64,000 bases of DNA from Cloacibacterium caeni (GTDB taxonomy: Bacteria > Bacteroidota > Bacteroidia > Flavobacteriales > Weeksellaceae): assembly GCF_907163125.1 (NCBI RefSeq), contig NZ_OU015319.1, positions 2,170,001 to 2,234,000 on the forward strand, in the 5' to 3' direction. Under the pieces are notes generated by a model that was not told the origin of the DNA, searched no databases, and saw only the letters and a list, made by a program, of their open reading frames with translations. How positions within the stretch are numbered: position 1 is the stretch's first letter; each line of letters opens with the position of its first letter. This document shows, piece by piece, positions 1-6,670 of this stretch. The position numbers and the translations under genes are program-made.

Positions 1-620
1 CTGATGGTAAAAAAATGATTGTAGACTCTAAAGTTTCTCTTACTGCCTACGAAAAATACATCAACGAAGAAGATGACGAACAAAAAAGCAGCTTCTTAAA
101 AGAGCATGTGAATTCTCTAAAAAGACATGTAGAACAACTTGGAAGTAAAAATTATCAGCATCTCTATCAAATGGAAAGTCCTGATTTTGTTTTACTTTTC
201 ATCCCAATAGAACCTGCATTTGCAATTGCTCTAAACGAAGACACGCAGTTATACAATAAAGCTTTTGAAAGAAATATTGTCATTGTAACGCCTTCTACTT
301 TATTGGCAACGCTTCGCACCATTGATTCTATGTGGACGAATCAAAAACAACAAGAAAACGCCTATGAAATCGCAAGACAAGCTGGAGCTTTGTATGATAA
401 ATTCGATGGTTTTGTCACTGATTTAGTTAAAATCGGCAAAAAAATGGACGAAGCAAAAACCGAATACGAAGGAGCCATGAATAAATTAGTAGACGGAAAA
501 GGCAATCTGATTACTAGCGTTCAGAAATTGAAAATAATGGGTGCAAAAGCTAAAAAATCTTTACCTGATGCTATTCTTAATAGAGCAAATTCTAGTTTAG
601 AAAATTTAGACGAGGAATAG
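1..620 (+). CDS. rmuC: RmuC family protein, C-terminal part (5' end outside window)
   Basis: C-terminal 205 residues of an RmuC-family protein, which carries a PD-(D/E)XK nuclease-like core; in E. coli RmuC limits rearrangements at short inverted repeats. The window opens in frame with DGKK before MIVDSKVSLTAY, which is the conserved DSK strand of the family, so the ATG at 15 is internal and the true start lies upstream. The middle carries the family's LLFIPIEPAF and VTPSTLLATLRTI segments, followed by a helical C-terminal tail ending in acidic residues. The family assignment is firm from these motifs; the enzymatic activity is known only by analogy. Confidence 0.9.
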   Translation, partial: DGKKMIVDSKVSLTAYEKYINEEDDEQKSSFLKEHVNSLKRHVEQLGSKNYQHLYQMESPDFVLLFIPIEPAFAIALNEDTQLYNKAFERNIVIVTPSTLLATLRTIDSMWTNQKQQENAYEIARQAGALYDKFDGFVTDLVKIGKKMDEAKTEYEGAMNKLVDGKGNLITSVQKLKIMGAKAKKSLPDAILNRANSSLENLDEE

Positions 621-710
621 AACAAAGGAAATCTTATGATTTTCATCTTTGCGAACTTAAAAACATTCAAATTTTAAAAATTTACTTTGCGCACTTTGCG
701 TTTCAAAAAT

Positions 711-1481
711 ATGATTATCGAAAGCTTACAAAACGAAAAAATAAAAAATCTCAATAGATTAATTACAGACAATAGGTTTCGTAAGAAATCTGGAGTTTTT
801 GTGGTAGAAGGGAAACAAGAAAACGAACGCGCATTGCAATTCGGTTTTGAAAATGTAGAATTTTTTATTTGCGAATCTATTTTTGGCATCAATCATCCCG
901 ATGGTAAAATACATTTCGTTTCCAGTCAAGTTTATGAAAAACTAGCTTACAGAGGAACTTCTGAAGGAATCATTGGCATTTACAAAACCAAAGAATTTGA
1001 TTTGAAAAATTATCAGCCAAAAGACAATGCTTCAGTTATTGTAGTAGAATCTGTAGAAAAACCAGGAAATCTTGGGGCAATTTTGAGAAGTTGTGAAGCT
1101 TTTGGAATAGATGCTTTAATTGTTACCGATTCTAGAGTAGATTTTTACAACCCAAACGTTTTAAGAAGTAGTGTAGGTTGTTTTTTTGGGATGAATGTTT
1201 TTTCTGCAACCAATGAAGAAACTTTGGCGTTTTTACAAGAGAACAGTTTCAAAATCTACACCACGTTTATGGATGAAACCGCCGAAGATTTATACAAGAA
1301 AAACTTCAATGAAAAATCTGCATTATTTTTCGGAACAGAACATTCTGGTTTGAGTGATTTTTGGCTTCATAAAGGCGAAAATATTCTCATCCCGATGTCT
1401 GGAACTATAGATTCGCTTAATTTAAGCAATGCAGTTGCTATTACTTGTTATGAAATACTGAGACAAAAACTTTCTAAATAA
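711..1481 (+). CDS. TrmH/SpoU family RNA 2'-O-methyltransferase
   Basis: 256-aa SPOUT-class methyltransferase that transfers a methyl group from SAM to a ribose 2'-OH of tRNA or rRNA. The N-terminal ~100 residues form the RNA-binding SpoU_sub-like part. The three SpoU motifs are clear: EKPGNLGAILRSCEAFG, then FFGTEHSGL, then IPMSGTIDSLNLSNA in the C-terminal trefoil knot. I start at the ATG at 711; an in-frame TTG at 687 exists but lies in TTTGCG-rich promoter-like sequence. The substrate cannot be told from the sequence. It is convergent with the lipoprotein gene at 1532 and shares the hairpin at 1487-1506. Confidence 0.88.
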   Translation: MIIESLQNEKIKNLNRLITDNRFRKKSGVFVVEGKQENERALQFGFENVEFFICESIFGINHPDGKIHFVSSQVYEKLAYRGTSEGIIGIYKTKEFDLKNYQPKDNASVIVVESVEKPGNLGAILRSCEAFGIDALIVTDSRVDFYNPNVLRSSVGCFFGMNVFSATNEETLAFLQENSFKIYTTFMDETAEDLYKKNFNEKSALFFGTEHSGLSDFWLHKGENILIPMSGTIDSLNLSNAVAITCYEILRQKLSK

Positions 1482-1486
1482 AAAAT

Positions 1487-1506
1487 CGCCTCGTTTTCAC
1501 GAGGCG
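1487..1506. terminator. Intrinsic terminator between convergent genes
   Basis: Perfect 8-bp stem (1487-1494 with 1499-1506) and a 4-nt loop TTTC. On the minus strand it is followed by a T-rich run, so it best serves the lipoprotein gene; the plus-strand side (GTTCTGTTTG) is weaker. Confidence 0.8.
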
Positions 1507-1531
1507 GTTCTGTTTGTAATTAATTTCTTAA

Positions 1532-1816
1532 TTATTTTTTCACAGCTTCTTCTACTTTAGCTGCTCCTTCTTTCACTTTTGCAGCAGCATCCTTTACAGC
1601 GTCTTTTGCATCAGCAGAAGCATCTTTAGCAGCGTCTTCTACTTTAGCAGCAGCAGAATCTACTACAGCAGCAGCAGAGTCTACAGTTACCGCAGCTGAA
1701 TCTACCATTGCAGTTGCAGCAGAATCTACAGTTTCAGTGGTTTCAGTTGTTTCTTTTTTGTTACAAGCAACTAATGCTAAAGCAGCTACAGCTGCTACGA
1801 ATAATGATTTTTTCAT
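1532..1816 (-). CDS. Small Ala-rich lipoprotein with VDSAA repeats (copy A)
   Basis: 94-aa predicted lipoprotein. The signal peptide MKKSLFVAAVAALALVAC ends in a lipobox (LVAC). A Thr/Glu linker follows, then heptad-like units of the form VDSAAAV, then an Ala/Lys/Asp-rich helical tail (VKDAAAKVKEGAAK). Composition and periodicity suggest a long amphipathic helix, perhaps a coiled coil, anchored at an envelope membrane; no known domain is visible. It is a tandem paralogue of the gene at 2129: the first ~30 residues are nearly identical and the upstream control region is conserved. The function is unknown. Confidence 0.8.
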   Translation of the reverse strand: MKKSLFVAAVAALALVACNKKETTETTETVDSAATAMVDSAAVTVDSAAAVVDSAAAKVEDAAKDASADAKDAVKDAAAKVKEGAAKVEEAVKK

Positions 1817-1870
1817 AATAATAAATTTAATTTAAGGGTTTAAAAATTTGTTTGTTTCATTTTGTTGATA

Positions 1871-1878
1871 CAAATGTA
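1871..1878 (-). promoter_or_regulatory. -7 promoter element of lipoprotein A
   Basis: On the minus strand this reads TACATTTG, a perfect match to the Bacteroidota -7 consensus TAnnTTTG. It lies 54 bases before the start codon of the 1532-1816 gene. Its distance to the upstream palindrome equals that in the paralogous locus. Confidence 0.65.
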
Positions 1879-1921
1879 TAACCACTCCGAAAATATAATT
1901 TGAAAATTCATTGTAAATATC

Positions 1922-1942
1922 TTTGTAAAGAGATTTTACAAA
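1922..1942. promoter_or_regulatory. Operator-like inverted repeat upstream of lipoprotein A
   Basis: Perfect 8-bp inverted repeat TTTGTAAA-n5-TTTACAAA. It begins 44 bp beyond the -7 element, a position usual for an activator site. The same palindrome stands at the same place before the paralogue at 2129. The binding protein is unknown. Confidence 0.5.
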
Positions 1943-2023
1943 AAAATAAGATTGATAATCAGGAAATTAAATATTTTGAATCAAAATTAAATTCAATTTC
2001 TACAACTTATAAATACAAAAAAA

Positions 2024-2045
2024 TCATCTAAAAAAAATTAGATGA
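2024..2045 (-). terminator. Second terminator-like hairpin after lipoprotein B
   Basis: 7-bp stem TCATCTA/TAGATGA with an A-rich loop. On the minus strand it is followed by six T residues. It lies beyond the hairpin at 2081-2105 and may be a back-up terminator. Confidence 0.5.
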
Positions 2046-2080
2046 CTAACTATTTAATTTTACATTTGCAATAATAAAAA

Positions 2081-2105
2081 AAACGCTCCTCTGTGAGGAA
2101 CGTTT
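2081..2105 (-). terminator. Intrinsic terminator of lipoprotein B
   Basis: Stem TCCTC/GAGGA extended past one mismatch by AAACG/CGTTT, with a 3-nt loop TGT and a T-run on the minus strand. Confidence 0.7.
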
Positions 2106-2128
2106 TAGTTTTTTTCTGTTGAGAAAAA

Positions 2129-2341
2129 TTATTTTGCAGCTTCTTCAACTTTAGCAGCAGCTGAATCAACAGTTGCAGCAGCAGAGTCAACAACAGCAGC
2201 AGCAGAGTCAACAGTAGCAGCAGCAGAGTCAACAACAGCAGCAGTAGAATCTACAGTTTCAGTAGCTTCAGTAGTTTCAGATTTTTTACAAGCAACAACA
2301 GCTAATGCAGCGATAGCTGCTACGAATAATGATTTTTTCAT
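2129..2341 (-). CDS. Small Ala-rich lipoprotein with VDSAA repeats (copy B)
   Basis: 70-aa predicted lipoprotein. The signal peptide ends in lipobox VVAC, followed by KKSETTEATET. Then come four to five consecutive heptads of the type VDSAAAT or VDSAAAV and the end KVEEAAK. The repeats are also near-identical 21-bp DNA repeats, so unit number could change by slippage. It is a paralogue of the gene at 1532, which has a longer charged tail. It is divergent from the gene at 2511 with 169 bp between them. The function is unknown; a structural or stress-related envelope role is only a guess. Confidence 0.8.
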   Translation of the reverse strand: MKKSLFVAAIAALAVVACKKSETTEATETVDSTAAVVDSAAATVDSAAAVVDSAAATVDSAAAKVEEAAK

Positions 2342-2394
2342 AATAAATTAATTTAATTAAATTGTTTAAATTGTTTTGTTCACTTTTAACGGAG

Positions 2395-2402
2395 CAAAGA
2401 TA
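2395..2402 (-). promoter_or_regulatory. -7 promoter element of lipoprotein B
   Basis: Minus strand TATCTTTG, a perfect TAnnTTTG, 53 bases upstream of the start codon at 2341. This matches the position of the element before paralogue A within one base. Confidence 0.65.
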
Positions 2403-2445
2403 GGCTCATAGAAAAAATTTGTTTTAGAAAATTAATTGTAATATA

Positions 2446-2466
2446 TTTGTAAAATAGTTTTACAAA
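2446..2466. promoter_or_regulatory. Operator-like inverted repeat between divergent genes
   Basis: Perfect 9-bp inverted repeat TTTGTAAAA-n3-TTTTACAAA. It lies 44 bp beyond the -7 element of lipoprotein B and 45 bp before the start of the divergent gene at 2511, so it could control both. It corresponds to the palindrome at 1922-1942. Confidence 0.55.
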
Positions 2467-2510
2467 AAACTAACACTGATAATCAAACACTTAAATAATT
2501 TTATAAGATT

Positions 2511-3680
2511 TTGGCAGATTTAGATTTATTGCATTTCGAGCAATTAAAAGCAGAAGTTCAGGCAGAATATCTTAAAAATCACCATCCTTCCTACGATGAA
2601 ATTTCGAAGTGGAAAGGAATTGATATTATTTATTTTCAAGAGGATTTACGAAAAAAAGCGAAGGGAAACATTAGCGAAAAGTCTTTCTATACTTATTTCA
2701 AGACGGTTCCTTCTAGTAAATTACCAAGAATAGACATGCTCAATTTATTGGCCATCTATGCAGGATATCAATCTTGGTATGATTTTAAGAAAAATCATCT
2801 TTTTGCTAATGAAATTATTTCTGAACATGAAAAACCATCAGAAATTATCATTGCAGATGAAGAAAAATTAGAAATTTCTACTGAAAAACCAACAGAAGTA
2901 GCTTTTTCAATACCTGAAAAAGCTATTCCAACTATTGAAAAAACTACCACAGCAGAAATTCAACCAGTTCTTGAAGAGACGAAAACAAGCGTTGCAACAT
3001 CTTCATCTTCACAAAGGATTTTCAAAAATCCTTTGATAAGCCTTATCAAACAATATTTTTGGCTCATTTCTTCAGTAGTATTAATGACAATGGTTTTGAT
3101 ATTAGTTTTTTGGCAAAGAATTTTTGCAACAGATTACAAATTCACTTTTATAGACGCTGATAGAAATACAAAAATCAAAGACATCATAGAAATAAGAGTT
3201 TTAAAAGAAAATGAAACTCCTATTAGATATATTATCAATTCTGGCAAAGATATTGATGATGATGATGTAGGGGTTTTCAGATTTCCTACACAGAGTAAGA
3301 CATTGGCTATGGAAGTCAATTCACCTTTTTACAGAAAAGACACTATTTATAGAAATCTAGATCCTGCTAGAACTAATGAAACTATAGAGTTAGAACCGGA
3401 TGTTTACGCACAAGCATTGTACTACTATTCTACCAATGATATTAGCAAAAAAAGAGAAGAATTAGATAAAATTATCAGCAACAATGCATTAATTTATCAA
3501 GTTTTCGATAATGAAACATATGGCGTAGAAACCTTAGACAAACAAAAATATATAGGACTTGTCACGACACCAACTACTTCATTAAAGAATTTTAAAATGA
3601 TAGAGACTAAAGTGAGTCCAGAAACTAAAAAAATAATCCTTATTAAATTTAAAATACAACCTGATGAAATCACTAAATAA
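2511..3680 (+). CDS. Membrane-anchored protein with N-terminal HTH-like domain
   Basis: 389 aa starting with TTG at 2511; a stop at 2496 blocks extension and the next Met is at residue 77. Residues ~20-100 are a helical domain with SEKSFYTYFK, LPRIDMLNLLAIYAGY and SWYDF. This resembles the putative DNA-binding N-terminal domains of Bacteroidota proteins that end in GYxSWxxF (assignment by pattern, uncertain). A Pro/Glu/Thr-rich linker (~105-170) leads to one transmembrane segment (~183-204), then a periplasmic domain of ~180 residues with no recognised fold. The next gene overlaps its last 17 bases, so the two are probably co-translated. It may be a membrane-tethered regulator; this is inference. 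Confidence 0.7.
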   Translation: MADLDLLHFEQLKAEVQAEYLKNHHPSYDEISKWKGIDIIYFQEDLRKKAKGNISEKSFYTYFKTVPSSKLPRIDMLNLLAIYAGYQSWYDFKKNHLFANEIISEHEKPSEIIIADEEKLEISTEKPTEVAFSIPEKAIPTIEKTTTAEIQPVLEETKTSVATSSSSQRIFKNPLISLIKQYFWLISSVVLMTMVLILVFWQRIFATDYKFTFIDADRNTKIKDIIEIRVLKENETPIRYIINSGKDIDDDDVGVFRFPTQSKTLAMEVNSPFYRKDTIYRNLDPARTNETIELEPDVYAQALYYYSTNDISKKREELDKIISNNALIYQVFDNETYGVETLDKQKYIGLVTTPTTSLKNFKMIETKVSPETKKIILIKFKIQPDEITK

Positions 3681-4245
3681 AAATGTAATCTTTACTTTAT
3701 TTCTAGCATTAATGACAATTATTGCTTGTAAAAAAGAGCAAACAATAAGTGATATAGATGTATTAAGAAACGGCAATAATGAAGATGTATATTCTACCAC
3801 AAAACTAGACAGTGCGCAAGCTATAGCAAGTATCACTCAGCAAAAACTACAAGAATTATACGATATTTCTGCGCTGTATTCTTCTGGAAATAAAAATACT
3901 GCAATTGATTCACTGAATTATGAGCAAATTCAAGGATATTTTGTAAAAAAAGATTCGGCGAACGTAATGGGACTTTTGAAAGAACTTGACAGCCTGAAAG
4001 TAAAACTGGTTAAAGTAAAAAACCTCAGCATCAATACTGAAATCAATGGAAAAGACACCTTAGATTATGCCAATTATACAGTAGAATATAAAGATAGAGA
4101 CCAAAGAATGATTGGCGAATTCAATAAAAAATCTCAATACAAACTCTTGAAATCTCCTGTGAATTTCAAAAAAGAATTCAAATTTTATTTTGTAGAAATA
4201 GATGTACAACCAAAAGACAGCACTTCTGTAGGCGTAACCAAATAA
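3664..4245 (+). CDS. Predicted lipoprotein, partner of the upstream membrane protein
   Basis: 193 aa with signal peptide and lipobox (MTIIAC, Cys at about residue 22), then KKEQ. No recognised domain; the mature part is mixed and charged, with repeated short Asp-Ser and Lys-rich segments. The start codon lies inside the end of the 2511-3680 gene (17-base overlap), which implies translational coupling and a common role. The 3' end overlaps the 3' end of the convergent cyclo-ligase gene by 61 bases. The function is unknown. Confidence 0.75.
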   Translation: MKSLNKNVIFTLFLALMTIIACKKEQTISDIDVLRNGNNEDVYSTTKLDSAQAIASITQQKLQELYDISALYSSGNKNTAIDSLNYEQIQGYFVKKDSANVMGLLKELDSLKVKLVKVKNLSINTEINGKDTLDYANYTVEYKDRDQRMIGEFNKKSQYKLLKSPVNFKKEFKFYFVEIDVQPKDSTSVGVTK

Positions 4246-4766
4246 TCTAATTTTACATCTTGTAAAGAAACATCATCAATAGAATCACTCGGCGAGAAAT
4301 AATTCACGCCGATTTTTTTTGCATCAAGATTAATTCCTGCAAAAAATTGGTCGTAAAAGCCTTTTCCATAGCCTATTCTATTTCCTAATGCATCACAATA
4401 CAATAGTGGTGTAATTACATAATCAAAAGCATCAGATTCATTTTCATTAGATTCTGGCTCCAGAATTCCCCACGAATTTTGCAAAAAAACAGTGTCTGGT
4501 TTAATCTGAATAGAAATAATCTTATTCCCAACCATTTTTGGAACAAAAACCTGAATATTTCTTTCAAAAAAATAATTAATGAAGATTTTAGTATTGATTT
4601 CGTTCAATTTTTCAATTGGAAAAAAAATATGAACTCTCTGATTTTCAATGACATTAAATTGTAAAACGAAATTTTCAAATATTTTTTGAGATAAAGACAA
4701 GACCTCATCTTTCGACAAGGTCTTTCTCAAATCCTTATATTTTTTACGTAAATCTTTTTTAAGCAT
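4185..4766 (-). CDS. 5-formyltetrahydrofolate cyclo-ligase
   Basis: 193-aa enzyme converting 5-formyl-THF plus ATP to 5,10-methenyl-THF, salvaging folate. Typical features are the N-terminal KKDLRKKYKDLRKTLS basic helix, the central FFPIEKLNEINT segment and the ATP/folate-binding GNRIGYGKGFYDQFF motif. The length is normal for the family. It is the last gene of a minus-strand operon, one base after the ferredoxin gene. Its last ~20 codons overlap the convergent lipoprotein gene antisense, an unusually long tail-to-tail overlap; the C-terminal VTPTEVLSF still looks like the family's end. Confidence 0.9.
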   Translation of the reverse strand: MLKKDLRKKYKDLRKTLSKDEVLSLSQKIFENFVLQFNVIENQRVHIFFPIEKLNEINTKIFINYFFERNIQVFVPKMVGNKIISIQIKPDTVFLQNSWGILEPESNENESDAFDYVITPLLYCDALGNRIGYGKGFYDQFFAGINLDAKKIGVNYFSPSDSIDDVSLQDVKLDYLVTPTEVLSFGCTSISTK

Positions 4767-4767
4767 T

Positions 4768-4998
4768 TTAGATTTCCTTTACCGATATAATTTTCACTGG
4801 ACAAGCTTTTGCTGCTTTTTCACATGGTTCATACGCATCAGGAATCGGTGTTTTAAGCGTAAAGAAGCCTTTCTTATCAGCAGATTTCAATAAAACAGAT
4901 TTTCCGTCTTTCTTAGACATACGAAAATATTCTGGCGCAAACTCCGCACAGTAATTACAGCCAATGCATTTATCTCTTTGTAGTGTAATAATTACCAT
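4768..4998 (-). CDS. [4Fe-4S] ferredoxin
   Basis: 76-aa small ferredoxin with one cluster motif: C11, C14 and C17 (CIGCNYC), with the fourth ligand in CEKAAKACPVK near the C-terminus. The extra Cys in that last motif could support a disulfide or cluster conversion. It sits between the U32-family gene (10 bp upstream) and the cyclo-ligase (1 bp downstream), so it is very likely co-transcribed. By position it could feed electrons to, or help mature the cluster of, the TrhP-like protein; this is inference from context. Confidence 0.88.
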   Translation of the reverse strand: MVIITLQRDKCIGCNYCAEFAPEYFRMSKKDGKSVLLKSADKKGFFTLKTPIPDAYEPCEKAAKACPVKIISVKEI

Positions 4999-5008
4999 TA
5001 TAACTTAA

Positions 5009-6304
5009 TTAGTGTGAGTAAGCTCCTTCATCTACATTATTCTGTTGTGTACCAGGCTCTTCTACTTTTACAATTTTGTATAATTTATCAGATGGACGAA
5101 CTCTAAATTCTGTTTTAAAGGTAACCACATCAGATTTCGAAGCTTTAGTAGCCCCTTCTTTACCATCTACCATCATATGTTCAATTACCATTTCTTGAGA
5201 ACCAGTAGTAGGACCTTGAATCAGAACTCTATCTCCTATATTTAAATCATAGGCTTCAATTAAAAATTCTGCAATATTTGATTTTGGATAGAAATGTCTT
5301 CCTTTACCAATGTAAATTTTCTTTTGCGTAGCACTGCTTCCAGAATTAGGTGACCATTCTCCAAGTTCTTGACCAAGATAATAACCACTCCAGAAACCTC
5401 TATTATAAACAGTTTCCAACTGCTTCATCCAACCTTCTACTTTCTCTGCAGAAAAAGTTCCATCAGCAATGCTATCAATAGCCTCTCTGTAACATTTAGT
5501 AACCGTTGCTACATATTCTGGCGCTCTTCCTCTTCCTTCGATTTTTAGAACTTTTACACCTGCATCTACAATTTGGTCTAAAAATCCTATCGTACAAAGA
5601 TCTTTAGGAGACATCATGTATTCATTATCTAATTCTATTTCGAAGCCAGATTCTTGGTCAATAACCGTATATTTTTTTCTACAATTTTGTTTACAAGCTC
5701 CTCTGTTTGCTGAAGAATTATGAGAATGAAGGCTCAAATAACATTTCCCCGAAACTGCCATACAAAGTGCTCCATGACCGAAAATTTCTATTTCCACTAA
5801 ATTTCCAGAAGGTCCTTTGATTTGCTCTTTTTCAATTTGAGAACAGATTTTTTTGATTTGAGTAATAGAAAGTTCTCTACTCATCACCATCGTATCTGCA
5901 AAAAGTGCATAAAACTTAACCGTTTCAATATTGGTGATATTAATCTGAGTAGAAATATGTACTTCCATGCCTATTTGCCTTGCATAAGCAATTACCGCCT
6001 GATCCATTGCAATGACCGCAGTAAGGTCTGCTTCTTTTGCTTTGTCAAGTAAAGTTTTGATGATGGATAAATCGTGGTCGTAAATAATGGTATTAAGAGT
6101 AAGATAAGTTCTCACCCCTTTTTCTTTACATCTTCTAGAAATTTCTGGTAAATCTAAAATTGTAAAGTTCATAGAAGCTCTAGCTCTCATGTTGAGTTGC
6201 TCTACACCGAAATATATTGAATCTGCACCATTATCTAATGCTGCTTGTAAAGAAGTAAAATCTCCTGCTGGAGCCATTAATTCTATTCTTCCGCTTTTTG
6301 TCAT
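5009..6304 (-). CDS. U32 family protein, TrhP-like tRNA hydroxylation factor
   Basis: 431-aa member of peptidase family U32, a name kept for historical reasons. E. coli members TrhP (YegQ) and RlhA act in tRNA/rRNA hydroxylation and contain an Fe-S cluster. The N-terminus ELMAPAGDFTSLQAALDNGAD is the TIM-barrel start. The U32 signature is EIFGHGALCMAVSGKC followed by RGACKQNC, supplying four conserved Cys. A C-terminal beta domain (~330-420) ends in an acidic tail. Length and order fit TrhP better than the longer RlhA. It is first in an operon with a ferredoxin and a folate enzyme; the promoter is at 6325-6332. Confidence 0.85.
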   Translation of the reverse strand: MTKSGRIELMAPAGDFTSLQAALDNGADSIYFGVEQLNMRARASMNFTILDLPEISRRCKEKGVRTYLTLNTIIYDHDLSIIKTLLDKAKEADLTAVIAMDQAVIAYARQIGMEVHISTQINITNIETVKFYALFADTMVMSRELSITQIKKICSQIEKEQIKGPSGNLVEIEIFGHGALCMAVSGKCYLSLHSHNSSANRGACKQNCRKKYTVIDQESGFEIELDNEYMMSPKDLCTIGFLDQIVDAGVKVLKIEGRGRAPEYVATVTKCYREAIDSIADGTFSAEKVEGWMKQLETVYNRGFWSGYYLGQELGEWSPNSGSSATQKKIYIGKGRHFYPKSNIAEFLIEAYDLNIGDRVLIQGPTTGSQEMVIEHMMVDGKEGATKASKSDVVTFKTEFRVRPSDKLYKIVKVEEPGTQQNNVDEGAYSH

Positions 6305-6324
6305 TCTAAAATGTAAAATTTTTG

Positions 6325-6332
6325 CAAAGATA
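6325..6332 (-). promoter_or_regulatory. -7 element of the U32-ferredoxin operon
   Basis: Minus strand TATCTTTG, perfect TAnnTTTG, 20 nt before the ATG at 6304. Confidence 0.65.
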
Positions 6333-6335
6333 TGT

Positions 6336-6356
6336 TTTTTAGAATTATTCTAAAAA
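6336..6356 (-). terminator. Terminator-like hairpin after the 26-codon ORF
   Basis: Perfect 9-bp stem TTTTTAGAA/TTCTAAAAA with loop TTA, just upstream of the U32 promoter. It would separate the small ORF from the operon, but the stem is very AT-rich and therefore weak. Confidence 0.4.
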
Positions 6357-6383
6357 GCTTATAATAGATAGATTCGATTTATA

Positions 6384-6464
6384 CTAATATCTTATTTTTT
6401 TCTTACTCAAAACATAAAATAAGACTATAAAAAATAGAACTATAAAAAATAAAGTAGTCCACAT
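6384..6464 (-). CDS. Candidate 26-aa single-pass membrane peptide
   Basis: Short ORF beginning MWTTLFFIVLFFIVLFYVL and ending SKKKIRY. It has one uninterrupted transmembrane segment (~residues 3-19) and a positive tail, as in genuine small membrane proteins. Support: a perfect -7 element (minus strand TAAATTTG, 6496-6503) lies 31 bases upstream of the ATG with TTG 20 bp further out, and a hairpin follows the stop. Against: there is no clear ribosome-binding site and no homologue that I recognise. AT-rich DNA yields hydrophobic ORFs by chance. Confidence 0.4.
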   Translation of the reverse strand: MWTTLFFIVLFFIVLFYVLSKKKIRY

Positions 6465-6495
6465 GATTACTAAAATTAATGGTTTTGTTAATATT

Positions 6496-6503
6496 CAAAT
6501 TTA
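6496..6503 (-). promoter_or_regulatory. -7 element before the 26-codon ORF
   Basis: Minus strand TAAATTTG (perfect TAnnTTTG); a TTG at 6526-6524 gives a 20-bp spacer, close to the -33/-7 spacing seen at the tRNA promoter in this window. Confidence 0.5.
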
Positions 6504-6620
6504 CTTCAACCTATCTTTGGATTCAATACGTAAATTGTATGATATTCAATTACAATTCTAAAATTTTCTTAAACTCGTTAAACTTTGTTAAAAGTGTAAC
6601 ACTAATAATTTAGTGAACAC

Positions 6621-6639
6621 TAATTTTGCATTAAATTTG
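6621..6639 (+). promoter_or_regulatory. Two overlapping -7 elements before the DegP-like gene
   Basis: TAATTTTG (6621-6628) and TAAATTTG (6632-6639) both match TAnnTTTG, 31-42 nt before the ATG at 6671. No good -33 TTTG is present, so an activator or alternative sigma factor may be used. Confidence 0.5.
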
Positions 6640-6670
6640 TTATACTTAAACTATAAAAGAAGAATTAACA

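Larger units (their letters stand above)
1817..2128. other. Intergenic region between the two lipoprotein genes (312 bp)
   Basis: No convincing ORF. From left to right it holds the promoter of lipoprotein A (1871-1878), the operator-like palindrome (1922-1942), and two hairpins in tandem, at 2024-2045 and 2081-2105, which terminate the upstream minus-strand paralogue. Much of its left half is a degenerate copy of 2342-2490, so the duplication included the control region. Confidence 0.6.
6305..6670. other. Intergenic region with promoters, hairpin and a 26-codon ORF
   Basis: 366 bp. It holds the U32 operon promoter (6325-6332, minus), a hairpin (6336-6356), a small hydrophobic ORF (6384-6464, minus) with its own -7 element (6496-6503), and two overlapping plus-strand -7 elements (6621-6639) for the protease gene. 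Confidence 0.6.

Noticed and set aside
2050-2235. Leu-rich ORF on the minus strand (MLTLLLLLLT...)
   Set aside because: It is the alternative frame of the VDSAA repeats of lipoprotein B; GCAGCAGAGTC repeats give poly-Leu in that frame. No start signal of its own.
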